A program made the position numbers and the translations under genes. The notes beneath the pieces were generated by a model. The model worked only from the letters and a program-made list of their open reading frames with translations. It did no database searches and was not told the DNA's origin. DNA of 12,659 nt from Coemansia sp. RSA 922 (lineage: Eukaryota; Kickxellomycota; Kickxellomycetes; Kickxellales; Kickxellaceae), in NCBI GenBank assembly GCA_027577415.1, contig JANBQS010000745.1, forward strand, positions 1 through 12,659. Direction: 5' to 3'. Positions 1-7,709 of this stretch are shown here, one piece after another; position 1 is the stretch's first letter; every line of letters begins with the position of its first letter.

Positions 1-193
1 GCCCTGGTCTGCGAGCAACACATACTCCTCAGGCACAATTCAATTGCAGCTCTTCTTGTCTTGCATTTTGTCTCGCACAGTGGCATAATCCTTCTATTTC
101 ATTCCTTTGCACTTGAATCGCCTGCGGTTACCTGCTCATCTTTCCTACTTTTCTCGGCCCTTTTGCAAGTCCGCTTACCCGTCTTCTCTAATC
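1..193 (+). promoter_or_regulatory. 5' flank / presumed promoter and leader of the Arp1 gene
   Basis: No coding region can be supported here. The stretch becomes pyrimidine-rich towards the Arp1 start, with many CTT/TCT runs from about 50 to 190, as is common for fungal core promoters and leaders. No convincing TATA box is visible. The boundary between promoter and 5' UTR cannot be placed from sequence. The first 50 bases could belong to a neighbouring gene, but no frame or splice signal there is convincing. Confidence 0.4.
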
Positions 194-1452
194 ATGGAAT
201 TCGAAGACGTCCTGACAAACCAGCCCGTGGTTATTGACAATGTAAGTCCCCGATTTGCCGTACACGCATTCAGCCCAAGTGTTGCTCGCTGTCTATCGCT
301 AACTCGTATATTCTGGACCTTAACGCCCAATAGGGATCCGGCGTCATCAAGGCTGGGTTTGCTGGCGACGACCAGCCCAAATCGTTCTTTCCCTCCTATG
401 TCGGCAGGCCAAAGCACCAGCGCATGATGATCGGAGCTGAGGAGCGCAGTCACTACGTCGGGCGTCAGGTCGAAGACATGCGTGGGCTGCTCAAGCTGAA
501 CTACCCGCTCGAGCACGGCGTGATCACTGACTGGAACGACATGGAGCTGATCTGGTCTAGCATCTACCACGACGAACTTAAAACCTTGTCCGAAGAGCAC
601 CCAGTGCTGCTGACGGAAGCCCCTTTGAACCCGACATCAAACAGCGAACAGGCCGCGCAAGTTTTCTTTGAGACATTCAATGTGCCCGCCTTTTACACCT
701 CGATCCAAGCCGTGCTGAGTCTCTATGCCTCTGGGCGCACCACAGGTCTGGTGCTTGACTCTGGAGATGGAGTATCGCATGTGGTTCCTGTATATGAGGG
801 CTATGCTTTGACTAACGCCATCAGGCGTATGGATCTTGCAGGCCGCGATGTCACCGAGTACTTGCAGATCTTGCTGCAAAGGGCTGGTCACAATCTTCAC
901 ACGACAGCAGAAAAAGAAATTGTGCGCCAAGTCAAAGAACGACTCTGCTACGTTGCCCTCGATGCGGCCAAGGAAGAAAAGGAGCTATCTTCGGTTGTCG
1001 GCGGTACTGGCAGCGGCGGCGATGCAAAGTCAGGTAACGACGTGTTCATGCTTCCCGATGGTCAGATTATCAATCTTGGTCACGAGCGGTTCCGTGCGCC
1101 AGAGATCCTCTTCCAGCCCGACATTATTGGTTTGGAGTACCCTGGAATCCACCAGATGGTTGCAGACTCGATCAGCCGTACTGATATTGACTTGCGCCGC
1201 CAAATGTACTCTGGCATTGTCCTCTCTGGCGGAACAACACTTACTCGGGGCTTTGGTGACCGTCTGCTGTCAGAGCTGAGAAAGCAAGCCGTCAAGGACT
1301 GCAAAATCAAAATCACCGCGCCTCCGGAGCGCAAGTACTCCACTTGGATCGGTGGTTCCATCTTGGCATCGCTCAGCTCCTTCAAGAGGATGTGGGTCAC
1401 CGCGGAGGAATACCAGGAAGACCCTGATATTATCAGAAAGAAGCTCTACTGA
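194..1452 (+). CDS. ARP1: Actin-related protein 1 (Arp1/centractin), two exons
   Basis: Exons are 194-241 and 334-1452, giving 388 aa. Arp1 forms the short actin-like filament of dynactin, the cofactor of cytoplasmic dynein used in nuclear migration and vesicle transport. The start is the ATG whose 16-codon exon encodes [16 protein letters not shown], the Arp1 N-terminus (compare NQPVVIDN of animal centractin). Splicing restores the phosphate-1 loop ([14 protein letters not shown], residues 15-28). Phosphate-2 loop LDSGDG is at residues 157-162. The adenosine-motif segment starts at LSGG (313-316), and [12 protein letters not shown] lies near the C-terminus. [14 protein letters not shown] and FFETFNVPA are conserved actin-family stretches. 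The protein is about a dozen residues longer than animal centractin (376 aa), mostly from a Gly/Ser-rich insertion near residues 233-251. It converges with the Alba gene, with stop codons 82 nt apart. Arp1 rather than conventional actin is supported by the N-terminus and the sequence overall. Confidence 0.95.
242..333 (+). other. Intron 1 of the Arp1 gene (92 nt)
   Basis: The donor is GTAAGT at 242-247 and the acceptor is AATAG ending at 333. A GCTAAC branch-site match lies at 298-303, about 30 nt before the acceptor. Removal joins codon 16 (AAT) to GGA in phase 0 and restores the invariant actin-fold loop DNGSG. The intron therefore interrupts the phosphate-1 loop. Confidence 0.93.
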
Positions 1453-1534
1453 GTTTGATATTCAACGTCCTTGCTTTACCGTCTTAGCACCTTCCATTAT
1501 AATCAATTACAACTATGAATACGGTTATAATAAC
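1453..1534. other. Shared 3' space between convergent Arp1 and Alba genes
   Basis: Only 82 nt separate the two stop codons, so the 3' UTRs probably overlap as antisense RNA. The stretch is AT-rich towards its right end. No canonical AATAAA is seen on either strand, so the polyadenylation sites are not identifiable. Confidence 0.5.
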
Positions 1535-2137
1535 CTATGCAATTCGCAGCTCAGCTTGCATCCAAGGCTCGCCAGGCTGCTTGGCTTCAGCAAGCGGCTC
1601 TGATTTTGGTGCGTCTCCCGCTGTGGTTTCGGTGGACGGATCTTGGGTAAAGGCCTTGGACAGAGTGGTGCTGTACATCCCTCGAGCACTCGACTCGGCG
1701 GATTCAGCGTTTGGGACCTTTGTTCTACGTGTACACGGCGAATTAGCCGAGTCGCCTATTGTCAGTGACTGTGTCAATCCCGTATGCCCAGATCTCTTTA
1801 CAATCTCTAGTACGGTTACTAGCTTGCCGACAGCTGCACCCTGTGCGTAGACAAACAATGTCCGTTCGGGCTGCTACACACTCGAATGCAATAGTCTACT
1901 GATTAGCACCATGACAAACTTGAAAAGTAGGTGAGCTTGGCAGGCGCTATATATAACATGGGCTTAACTCACCGTTTGCAAACTGCCGTTTATATACTCG
2001 ACGTAATTGCGGATCTTGCCGTGAGTTGTTATCCGAATGTCGGCGACTTCGCTTGAGCCCACACTTGCTGATGTCGCCTGCTCTGCGATACTGTCCGCAC
2101 ACACTACGTATTTTGACTTTTTCTGGCGGTTCTTCAT
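1535..2137 (-). CDS. Alba-domain nucleic-acid-binding protein (Alba/Rpp25-like), two exons
   Basis: Exon 1 is 2137-1973 (55 codons) and exon 2 is 1873-1535, giving 167 aa. The start ATG has an in-frame TAA two codons upstream. Exon 1 ends with ADIRITTHGKIRNYVEYING (residues 33-52), which fits the first strand and helix of Alba proteins. Exon 2 opens with PERTLFVYAQGAAVGKLVTV and continues LEIVKRSG, matching the central strand, the Gly-rich turn and the AEIxKRR-like helix of the family. The remainder is Ser/Ala/Glu-rich, with a possible final strand (GMYSTTLSKAF) and a low-complexity tail. Alba-fold proteins bind RNA or DNA; in eukaryotes they include RNase P/MRP subunits (Rpp25/Pop6) and mRNA-binding Alba proteins. 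Sequence alone does not decide between these. The gene is head-to-head with ABC transporter 1 and tail-to-tail with Arp1. Confidence 0.8.
1874..1972 (-). other. Intron of the Alba-domain gene (99 nt, tandem acceptor)
   Basis: On the minus strand the donor is GTGAGT (1972-1967). A TGCTAAT branch-site match has its adenine at 1903, and the acceptor is TAG ending at 1874. The next three bases, CAG (1873-1871), form a second possible acceptor, a NAGNAG arrangement. Both keep phase 0 and differ by one Gln. An in-frame TAG just upstream excludes earlier acceptors. Confidence 0.82.
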
Positions 2138-2370
2138 AGTTTATATATACACGACTCTCCAAAAAAAAAAAAAAAAAACTTGGATCAGATTTTTTTTTTT
2201 GGTGATGACGGAAAAATCATTGTATTGATGCTCCGTATGGGCACGAGCAGTGTGGATCTTGACACCAAGTGATGTCGAATCTGAAGTTCGTGCTATGTCT
2301 TCTGAAACAAGCACTTGGCGGTCTCCTGCTTTCTTTTAAAGGGAGCACTAAAAGAGAAAAAAAAAATCGC
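2138..2370. promoter_or_regulatory. Divergent intergenic region between the Alba gene and ABC transporter 1
   Basis: No gene is supported here. The region holds an A18 tract at 2161-2178 and a T11 tract at 2190-2200. Such poly(dA:dT) is typical of nucleosome-poor fungal promoters. A TATATATAA-like string on the minus strand (about 2141-2149) lies only a few bases upstream of the Alba ATG, too close to be its TATA box. A 14-codon ATG frame at 2228-2272 has no support as a gene. Confidence 0.45.
2161..2200. repeat. A18 / T11 homopolymer pair
   Basis: Eighteen consecutive A are followed, after CTTGGATCAG, by GAT and a run of eleven T including 2190. The two runs are complementary and could pair. 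They sit 24 bp upstream of the Alba start codon, so they are either core promoter or part of that gene's 5' UTR. Confidence 0.8.
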
Positions 2371-2389
2371 TTGCCCCCTTTAAAAGTAA
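2330..2389. repeat. 14-bp inverted repeat upstream of ABC transporter 1
   Basis: The left arm TTTCTTTTAAAGGG (2330-2343) and right arm CCCTTTAAAAGTAA (2376-2389) are reverse complements with one mismatch, separated by 32 nt. The right arm overlaps the TTGCCCCCTTTAAA block shared with the promoter of transporter 2. The left arm has no equivalent there. Confidence 0.7.
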
Positions 2390-2656
2390 GCGGCATAGCA
2401 CTCTTTTGGAGGTGAGTAGAAAACGATGCTCAAAAGGCTAAAAAGGATATTGACTGGGCTGCTGCGGCCACAGTCAGCATGTTTTTTCTTCAAGGGTTGA
2501 AGCAGCGCCCACGTTTCCTTTAAATCCCCTTGAAGTTTCCCCGGCATTCGATTTGGTCCAGTATTCCTCGTTTTTGCAAATTCTCACTTTCCAAACTACT
2601 TTTGTTGCCTATTTCTTACCAGACATAGATATTTCCTCCTAGAGGCTCTTTGACAC
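2371..2656 (+). promoter_or_regulatory. Promoter/leader of ABC transporter 1 (duplicated with copy 2)
   Basis: Blocks shared in order with the copy-2 promoter are: TTGCCCCCTTTAAA (2371-2384), a GCGGCCAC core (about 2464-2471), AGGGTTGAAGC (2493-2503), GCCCACGTTT (2507-2516) followed by CTTTAAA, and an almost identical leader from GACATAGATATTTCCT (2622) to the ATG. The distance from the first block to the ATG is 286 nt, against 289 nt in copy 2. The conserved blocks are candidate control sites. CTTTAAA near 2518 may serve as a TATA-like element. These assignments are inferred only from conservation between the copies. Confidence 0.6.
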
Positions 2657-5600
2657 ATGTCATCTCTACTCAGTGGCATGGCCTACCCGGCCATTGATGC
2701 CGCTGTAGCGCTTTCAGCAATTTATTTCACTGCGCGTGTCAAATGCTCCTTTTCACCGCAACTTGCCAGCCCCCTCTCGTACATTGCCAGCGCTCTTCTG
2801 GTAGTCCTTGCTGCCAGCCACTACTCTGGATGGACTAGGACACTCAACCAAGTTGCTTCTTTTGCACTACCCTTACTGGTTGCCCATCCTTCAGGATACA
2901 CTGTTTTCCAACTTGCCAACGCAATAGGCATCTACCGCCTGCTTTGCAGCAATACCAATCCACTGACAAGTGCTCTATGTGTCCTGCTTCATGTGTACCT
3001 AGTGCTGGCCAACCTCGATCACTCTAGTCAAGCCCAACTAAAGTCAATTATGCACGATGTTTCTTATTCCCAAGTGCGCCAACTTAACATATTGCAAAAG
3101 CTGCGCGCACTAACTCTAGATGATATGTGGTCAGTTCCAGAGAGGTTTCAGCTGCGCCATGCCTACGCCGAGTTAGTTATTAATACTGATGAGCCCCTGT
3201 TTCTTATCCGAGCCATTGCTCGCATGATATGGAAGCCTATGATTCCAATCTACATCGCTGGAATGATGTTCCAACTACTACCGATATTTAGGACAATGCT
3301 TAATGGATATATCTACCGCTGCCTTGACTCCTCAGATGGCAGCGCTTATTACAAGGCCTATATGGCTGCTGCGGGTCTGATATTGTCAAAGTTTTTGGCT
3401 ATTCAGAAAAGTCATTTGAATGGATATATAACTAGAGAAAACACCAGGGTTAAGAGCGTATTGGAGCTGGAGCTAGTGTGTAAGCCTCTATTGAATCCTG
3501 GACTAAAGATGATTGCCAACAAGGCGGATGCTAAAAGACTGGGTACATTGGTCAATGGTGTCCGGGATCTGCAAGAATTAATTCCTTGCCTGTTTGGCAC
3601 ACTGGCAGCTGTGCTACCCATCTACAACCAAATAGGCTGGTATGCATTTATACCACTGGTTGTATCTTCAAGTGTTAGTATGTTTGAATGGGTATTTCAG
3701 CGTTTGATGGGTAGCGCAGACGATTGGAATAGAAATACTGAACTTTCTGAGGGTGATAAAATCGAAGATGTCTATTTTAGTATCAAAACTGTGAAGGTTT
3801 TTGGGTGGGAGCGCATGTACACGGATCCAAAGCTAAGGAAGAATCGAGTGTATTTAACGCAACTACCATGGTACGCCCCATTGGTACGTTTTGTATTAAC
3901 AGTTGTAGACATTGTCAGCACGCTTACTACAGATTTATCCATGTATATGACAGTCGTCTTGTATCTAAATGCAATGCCCACCTCTGATATGGAAATGACT
4001 AACTCACAATTGCTAGCAATGACCGAGCATATTGAGAGCATGCGCTGGAATGTTGTAAGGATTTTCTGGCAAAAGGGCAATATTTCAAGACTACTTAAAG
4101 AAAACACTAAGCTTGAACAAATATTCCGAGGCGAGACATTCGATACCATCGCTCACGAGAAATTAGGAGAGCTGGAGGCTGTGCCATCAATTCAGTTGGA
4201 CAACTGCAGTTTCAGGTGGGAAAATAAAGCCAATCTTCTCAACCAGGTTACCTTGAACGCAACTGGCGATGACCTCGTAGCAGTGGTTGGTAAGACAGGC
4301 TCGGGAAAGTCCTCACTTCTTTTGGCCATGTGTGGAGAGCTGGAGATGACCAAGGGAACTGGTACAATAGTTGGCAGAATTGGCTACATGGAGCAATCAC
4401 CATGGATCATGAACGACACTATGCGTGCAAACATTCTATTTGGTCGCGATTTTGATGAGGAGTACTACTGGAAGGTCATTCATGCCTGCGCACTGACTCG
4501 GGATTTGGAGTCATGGCCCAACGGCGATTTGACTATCATTGGCGAACGCGGAATCAACATATCCGGCGGACAGCGGGCTAGACTAGCTTTGGCCAGAACT
4601 GTGTACTCGCAGGCGAATATTTACATTCTGGATGACCCATTGTCGGCAGTTGATGCTCATGTCAAGCGCCATATATTGGACAATGTCATATTAAGCTCTG
4701 GGTTGCTGGGTAACAAGCTACGCATTGTTACCACGCACTCCGAATCTATGCTGCCATTCTGCAGCCAAGTTGTGACAGTTGATGATAAAACCGTGTCCGT
4801 TGTCCGCCAGGAGCCCAAAGTGCACCAGTTTATTGCCACTGTTGCTACCGTTGAGATTGATGATGATTGTGTGTCTATTATCGATGAAGCTGACTTGGAT
4901 TACACTTCCGAAATTCCTACTGCTGATGCTGATGCTCAAGCATCTACTTCTGAGGATATGTCACTAGAAACCCCAGAATCTGACGAAGATCAACTACCAT
5001 CACGGAAGTATACGTTACTGGATAATGCCAAGTACATGTTCGGGCTTTGTGGTTGGCATGTTATTGCTGCCACCGTAATATCTGCGGCCTTTAGTCCTAT
5101 TGCAAAGTTTATTTTGGAGGGATACAACATTGCCGCGCTGAAGGAGAATTCAAAATCCAACGCTGTTAGCCATGACGCAGTGCTGTGGTACCTGAAAATT
5201 AGCCTGTTAAAGACCGCTACAAGTGAGATACTGGATTTGGTGGAAGAGTATGTCTGTAATACGCTTTCAGAGGAAAAATTAACGGTTGCCATTCAAGATG
5301 AGTTTGTACGCAGCCTGCTCCATGCTCCACTTTCGGTGATTGAAAAGGCAGACAGGCATGATATAGAATCTGCACATGATGATGGCTCATCCGCAATGGC
5401 ATACGAAATTCCAAGATACTTGCGCGAAGAGACCGCAAATGCTATTAAGTCAGTGCTTACTATTTGGCGCTCAGTGCAAACAGCACCGCAAACAATTATT
5501 ATTGTACCACTTATTGTTTGGGCGCGTCTAGCAACTAGCGGATTTACTAACTCCATTTCTAAAACGTTACGTACCATGAGTCGGGAAATAAGCAATAAGT

Positions 5601-6961
5601 TTTTGCAGACTAAAAGCATCATTGGTAGCGGAAGTCTTATGATTCGTATTTTTGGGGTAGAGTCACACTACATCTCGCGCTATATCTCTGACAAAGACGA
5701 AAACAATATAATCAGCAGACCGCTGAGCTCGTTAAAAGTGCTGTCAAACATGGTTGACGCTATATTATTTAATGCTGGGGATTTATTGTCCATATGGTCA
5801 GCAATTATTTTGTCTAACTTGACAAAGTACAAGGCAAACTCTGGTCAACTGAAGATGCTTCAGGATGATGTGAGCAGCATTATATTCAACATTGGGTTGT
5901 TGATGAAAGTTCCCAGTCGCTTGAATCGGTTTTCAGAAGACATTAGCATATTCCGTCAATACTCCAACCTTAAACCTGAGGCGCCGTATATTGTTGATGA
6001 CTGTCGCGTGCCTAGTGAGTGGCCAAATATCGGAAATGTCGAGTTTAAGAACCTCTCTGTCAGATACGGAGCTGGTCTGGATTATGCGCTGAAGAATCTC
6101 AATTTCACTGTCCGACCCGGAGAGAAAATTGGTATTGTTGGTCGTACTGGTGCTGGAAAATCGACATTGGCCAAGGCCATATTCCGACTGCTTAATAAGA
6201 ATGTCGAAGGATTTATTGAAATTGATGGCCACGATACCTCAAAGTTTGGCGTTGGTGACTTCCGACCCAAGCTGGGCATTATCCCGCAAGAGTCGGCCAT
6301 GTTTAGCGGAACTGTAAAGCGTAATTTGGATCCGTTGAACGAGTTCACGATTGAGGATATGTGGGCAGCAATGATTAAGTGTGGTGTAGCAGAATTGGTT
6401 GGTTCCAATAACAAGCGCTACGCAAACAAGTTGGCTGGAAATAAATCTATTGCGAACAACAAGAGCAATAGTAATAAAGCAGCAGAGAGTGGGACAGAGA
6501 ATGAAGAGGCAAAGTCTATAAGATTAAGGTGGGAGAATTCTGGATTAATGATGCGGGCACTTTTGCTTCTTTTTGCAGAAAGGCCCAAAAATTCAGAAGA
6601 CAGTACAACTTCGTCAATTGGAATCAATAAGAGCCTAGAACGGGGCAAGTTAGGATTTAGCAGCGGTCAACAGCAACTGTTTAGCTTATGCCGCTTGCTC
6701 ATGCGCAAGCGCAAGGTCATGATCTTGGACGAGGCGACTGCCGATGTGGATCTGGAGACTGATCGCAAGATGCAAGAACTGATCCGCACCGAGTTTAGTG
6801 ACTGCACGGTGCTCACTATAGCTCATCGCTTGGATACTATCATGAACAGCGACAGAATCATTGTCATGGAGAAAGGTGAGATCGTAGAAATTGGTCCTCC
6901 CCAAGAACTAATATCCAACGGCGGGAAGTTTGCCGAGCTTGTCCAAGCAAACGAATTTTAG
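2657..6961 (+). CDS. ABCC-type full ABC transporter, tandem copy 1
   Basis: The product has 1434 aa in one uninterrupted frame. It is probably an ATP-driven exporter or vacuolar importer of organic anions or conjugates, like YCF1, BPT1 or YOR1. The substrate is unknown. An N-terminal extension with about four or five hydrophobic segments (residues 8-118) is shorter than or at the low end of a TMD0. TMD1 follows (about 192-490), with the ABCC loop IKTVKVFGWE at 376-385. NBD1 has Walker A GKTGSGKSS (545-553), Q580, signature ISGGQ (635-639) and Walker B ILDDP with D659-D660. Asp in the catalytic position is normal for the degenerate ABCC site. An acidic linker (about 710-785) leads to TMD2 (about 795-1105). 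NBD2 has Walker A GRTGAGKST (1162-1170), Q1211, an atypical signature FSSGQ (1334-1338), D1358-E1359 and H1390. Unusually, about 86 residues (1248-1333) lie between the Q-loop helices and the signature. The ATG matches the start of copy 2. Confidence 0.93.
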   Translation: MSSLLSGMAYPAIDAAVALSAIYFTARVKCSFSPQLASPLSYIASALLVVLAASHYSGWTRTLNQVASFALPLLVAHPSGYTVFQLANAIGIYRLLCSNTNPLTSALCVLLHVYLVLANLDHSSQAQLKSIMHDVSYSQVRQLNILQKLRALTLDDMWSVPERFQLRHAYAELVINTDEPLFLIRAIARMIWKPMIPIYIAGMMFQLLPIFRTMLNGYIYRCLDSSDGSAYYKAYMAAAGLILSKFLAIQKSHLNGYITRENTRVKSVLELELVCKPLLNPGLKMIANKADAKRLGTLVNGVRDLQELIPCLFGTLAAVLPIYNQIGWYAFIPLVVSSSVSMFEWVFQRLMGSADDWNRNTELSEGDKIEDVYFSIKTVKVFGWERMYTDPKLRKNRVYLTQLPWYAPLVRFVLTVVDIVSTLTTDLSMYMTVVLYLNAMPTSDMEMTNSQLLAMTEHIESMRWNVVRIFWQKGNISRLLKENTKLEQIFRGETFDTIAHEKLGELEAVPSIQLDNCSFRWENKANLLNQVTLNATGDDLVAVVGKTGSGKSSLLLAMCGELEMTKGTGTIVGRIGYMEQSPWIMNDTMRANILFGRDFDEEYYWKVIHACALTRDLESWPNGDLTIIGERGINISGGQRARLALARTVYSQANIYILDDPLSAVDAHVKRHILDNVILSSGLLGNKLRIVTTHSESMLPFCSQVVTVDDKTVSVVRQEPKVHQFIATVATVEIDDDCVSIIDEADLDYTSEIPTADADAQASTSEDMSLETPESDEDQLPSRKYTLLDNAKYMFGLCGWHVIAATVISAAFSPIAKFILEGYNIAALKENSKSNAVSHDAVLWYLKISLLKTATSEILDLVEEYVCNTLSEEKLTVAIQDEFVRSLLHAPLSVIEKADRHDIESAHDDGSSAMAYEIPRYLREETANAIKSVLTIWRSVQTAPQTIIIVPLIVWARLATSGFTNSISKTLRTMSREISNKFLQTKSIIGSGSLMIRIFGVESHYISRYISDKDENNIISRPLSSLKVLSNMVDAILFNAGDLLSIWSAIILSNLTKYKANSGQLKMLQDDVSSIIFNIGLLMKVPSRLNRFSEDISIFRQYSNLKPEAPYIVDDCRVPSEWPNIGNVEFKNLSVRYGAGLDYALKNLNFTVRPGEKIGIVGRTGAGKSTLAKAIFRLLNKNVEGFIEIDGHDTSKFGVGDFRPKLGIIPQESAMFSGTVKRNLDPLNEFTIEDMWAAMIKCGVAELVGSNNKRYANKLAGNKSIANNKSNSNKAAESGTENEEAKSIRLRWENSGLMMRALLLLFAERPKNSEDSTTSSIGINKSLERGKLGFSSGQQQLFSLCRLLMRKRKVMILDEATADVDLETDRKMQELIRTEFSDCTVLTIAHRLDTIMNSDRIIVMEKGEIVEIGPPQELISNGGKFAELVQANEF
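5991..6390 (+). repeat. Near-identical NBD2 tract, copy 1 (pairs with 11327-11726)
   Basis: Aligned by eye, 400 bp show three differences, at 6063, 6213 and 6382. Two change an amino acid (Arg/Lys and Phe/Ser) and one is silent (TGT/TGC). Such low silent divergence next to heavily diverged flanks points to recent sequence exchange rather than protein-level constraint. Confidence 0.93.
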
Positions 6962-7709
6962 CGTATTTTTGTTAAATATTCCTTTGGATTCTGGTACAAT
7001 TATCCTATTTATTGATTCGACTCGGCTCAATTCAGTTCACAAGGCTCGCTGGTTTGTTTGGCACTTTGAATATAGTGCGTGTTTGACCGGGTAGCTACTT
7101 TTCACTTCTTTAACCTTTTCAAATATTATTTATTGACACCTAAAGCCCTTTGAATAGCAGCGCTAAGTTTAATCAGCCATTTCTTGCTCTATATCAGTGT
7201 TCAATGCCTTTTCCTAACTTGTGTTCCTATTAAAAAAGCAAATTTGGTTTCCAAAATGTATTTAATGGCAACTGACCAACAGCGAAAGACTTGTTGACAT
7301 TAGTTGGCACTGGTCAAGGCCCATCCTCGACACTGTCCGTCACGTTTTAACCTTACCCTATAGTTGTAGACACTATTATCCGCCTCTTGAACGTACTGGC
7401 CTTAATTTTATAGTGGCATTGTCAAGAACTTTCTTCTACGTTCTGTTTTACGTTTTTTATTTTTTTATTTATTTCAATACAACGAGATAAATAATTTACC
7501 AGCATTGGCTGAGGAATCTGCTAATGCCATCGTACCTTTCTTTGTCCGCTAGTCAGACAATAGCCTCGAATTAATATAGTAGATTAACCAAGCCCGTCTT
7601 TGAGCCAGTTTTTGTTAGTCCTTTATACGACTGCGCAAAATTTCTGTGGCTCTTGCTAAGGTCTCTCTTCCTTTTCTCTAAAGTATGACATTATAAAGAA
7701 GGATATACT
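6962..7709. other. Intergenic spacer between the two ABC genes, no gene seen
   Basis: This AT-rich stretch of about 750 nt has stops in all frames and no recognisable coding, tRNA or transposon signal. A few bases after the stop (GTATTTT) still resemble the copy-2 3' end. The transporter-1 poly(A) signal is not obvious, since no AATAAA lies near the stop. A T-rich run sits around 7445-7475. Apart from those few bases, I see no similarity to the sequence flanking copy 2 on its right. Confidence 0.5.

Larger units (their letters stand above)
2371..6974 (+). repeat. Tandem duplication unit, copy 1
   Basis: Promoter, coding region and the first bases after the stop align collinearly with 7710-12322. 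Similarity is mosaic. Near-identical blocks are 2657-3382, 4132 to about 5035, 5991-6390 and about 6662-6974. Strongly diverged blocks are 3383-4131, about 5036-5990 and 6398-6655. Smaller similar patches sit inside the diverged blocks (about 3812-3970, 5122-5220 and 5637-5780). Confidence 0.93.

Noticed and set aside
1..30. Possible start of a divergent minus-strand gene (ATG at 23-21)
   Set aside because: Only seven codons fit in the window, with no supporting promoter or family signal.
175..600. 141-codon open frame on the minus strand across the Arp1 start
   Set aside because: It is antisense to the conserved Arp1 exons and intron and shows no recognisable protein features.
2426..2500. 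24-codon ATG frame upstream of ABC transporter 1, possible uORF
   Set aside because: It is not preserved in the matching promoter of copy 2, and the transcription start is unknown.
6082..6414. Minus-strand frames of about 90-110 codons repeated in both ABC genes (also 11418-11684)
   Set aside because: They recur only because the coding strand beneath is nearly identical in both copies. They are shadows of NBD2.
6398..6655. NBD2 insertion as an unspliced intron
   Set aside because: Both copies keep the frame, have lengths divisible by three and share conserved residues (LRW..SGL, SIGIN), so it is coding.
7008..7024. GATTCGACTC as a tRNA T-loop (B box)
   Set aside because: No matching A box, acceptor stem or cloverleaf could be found around it.
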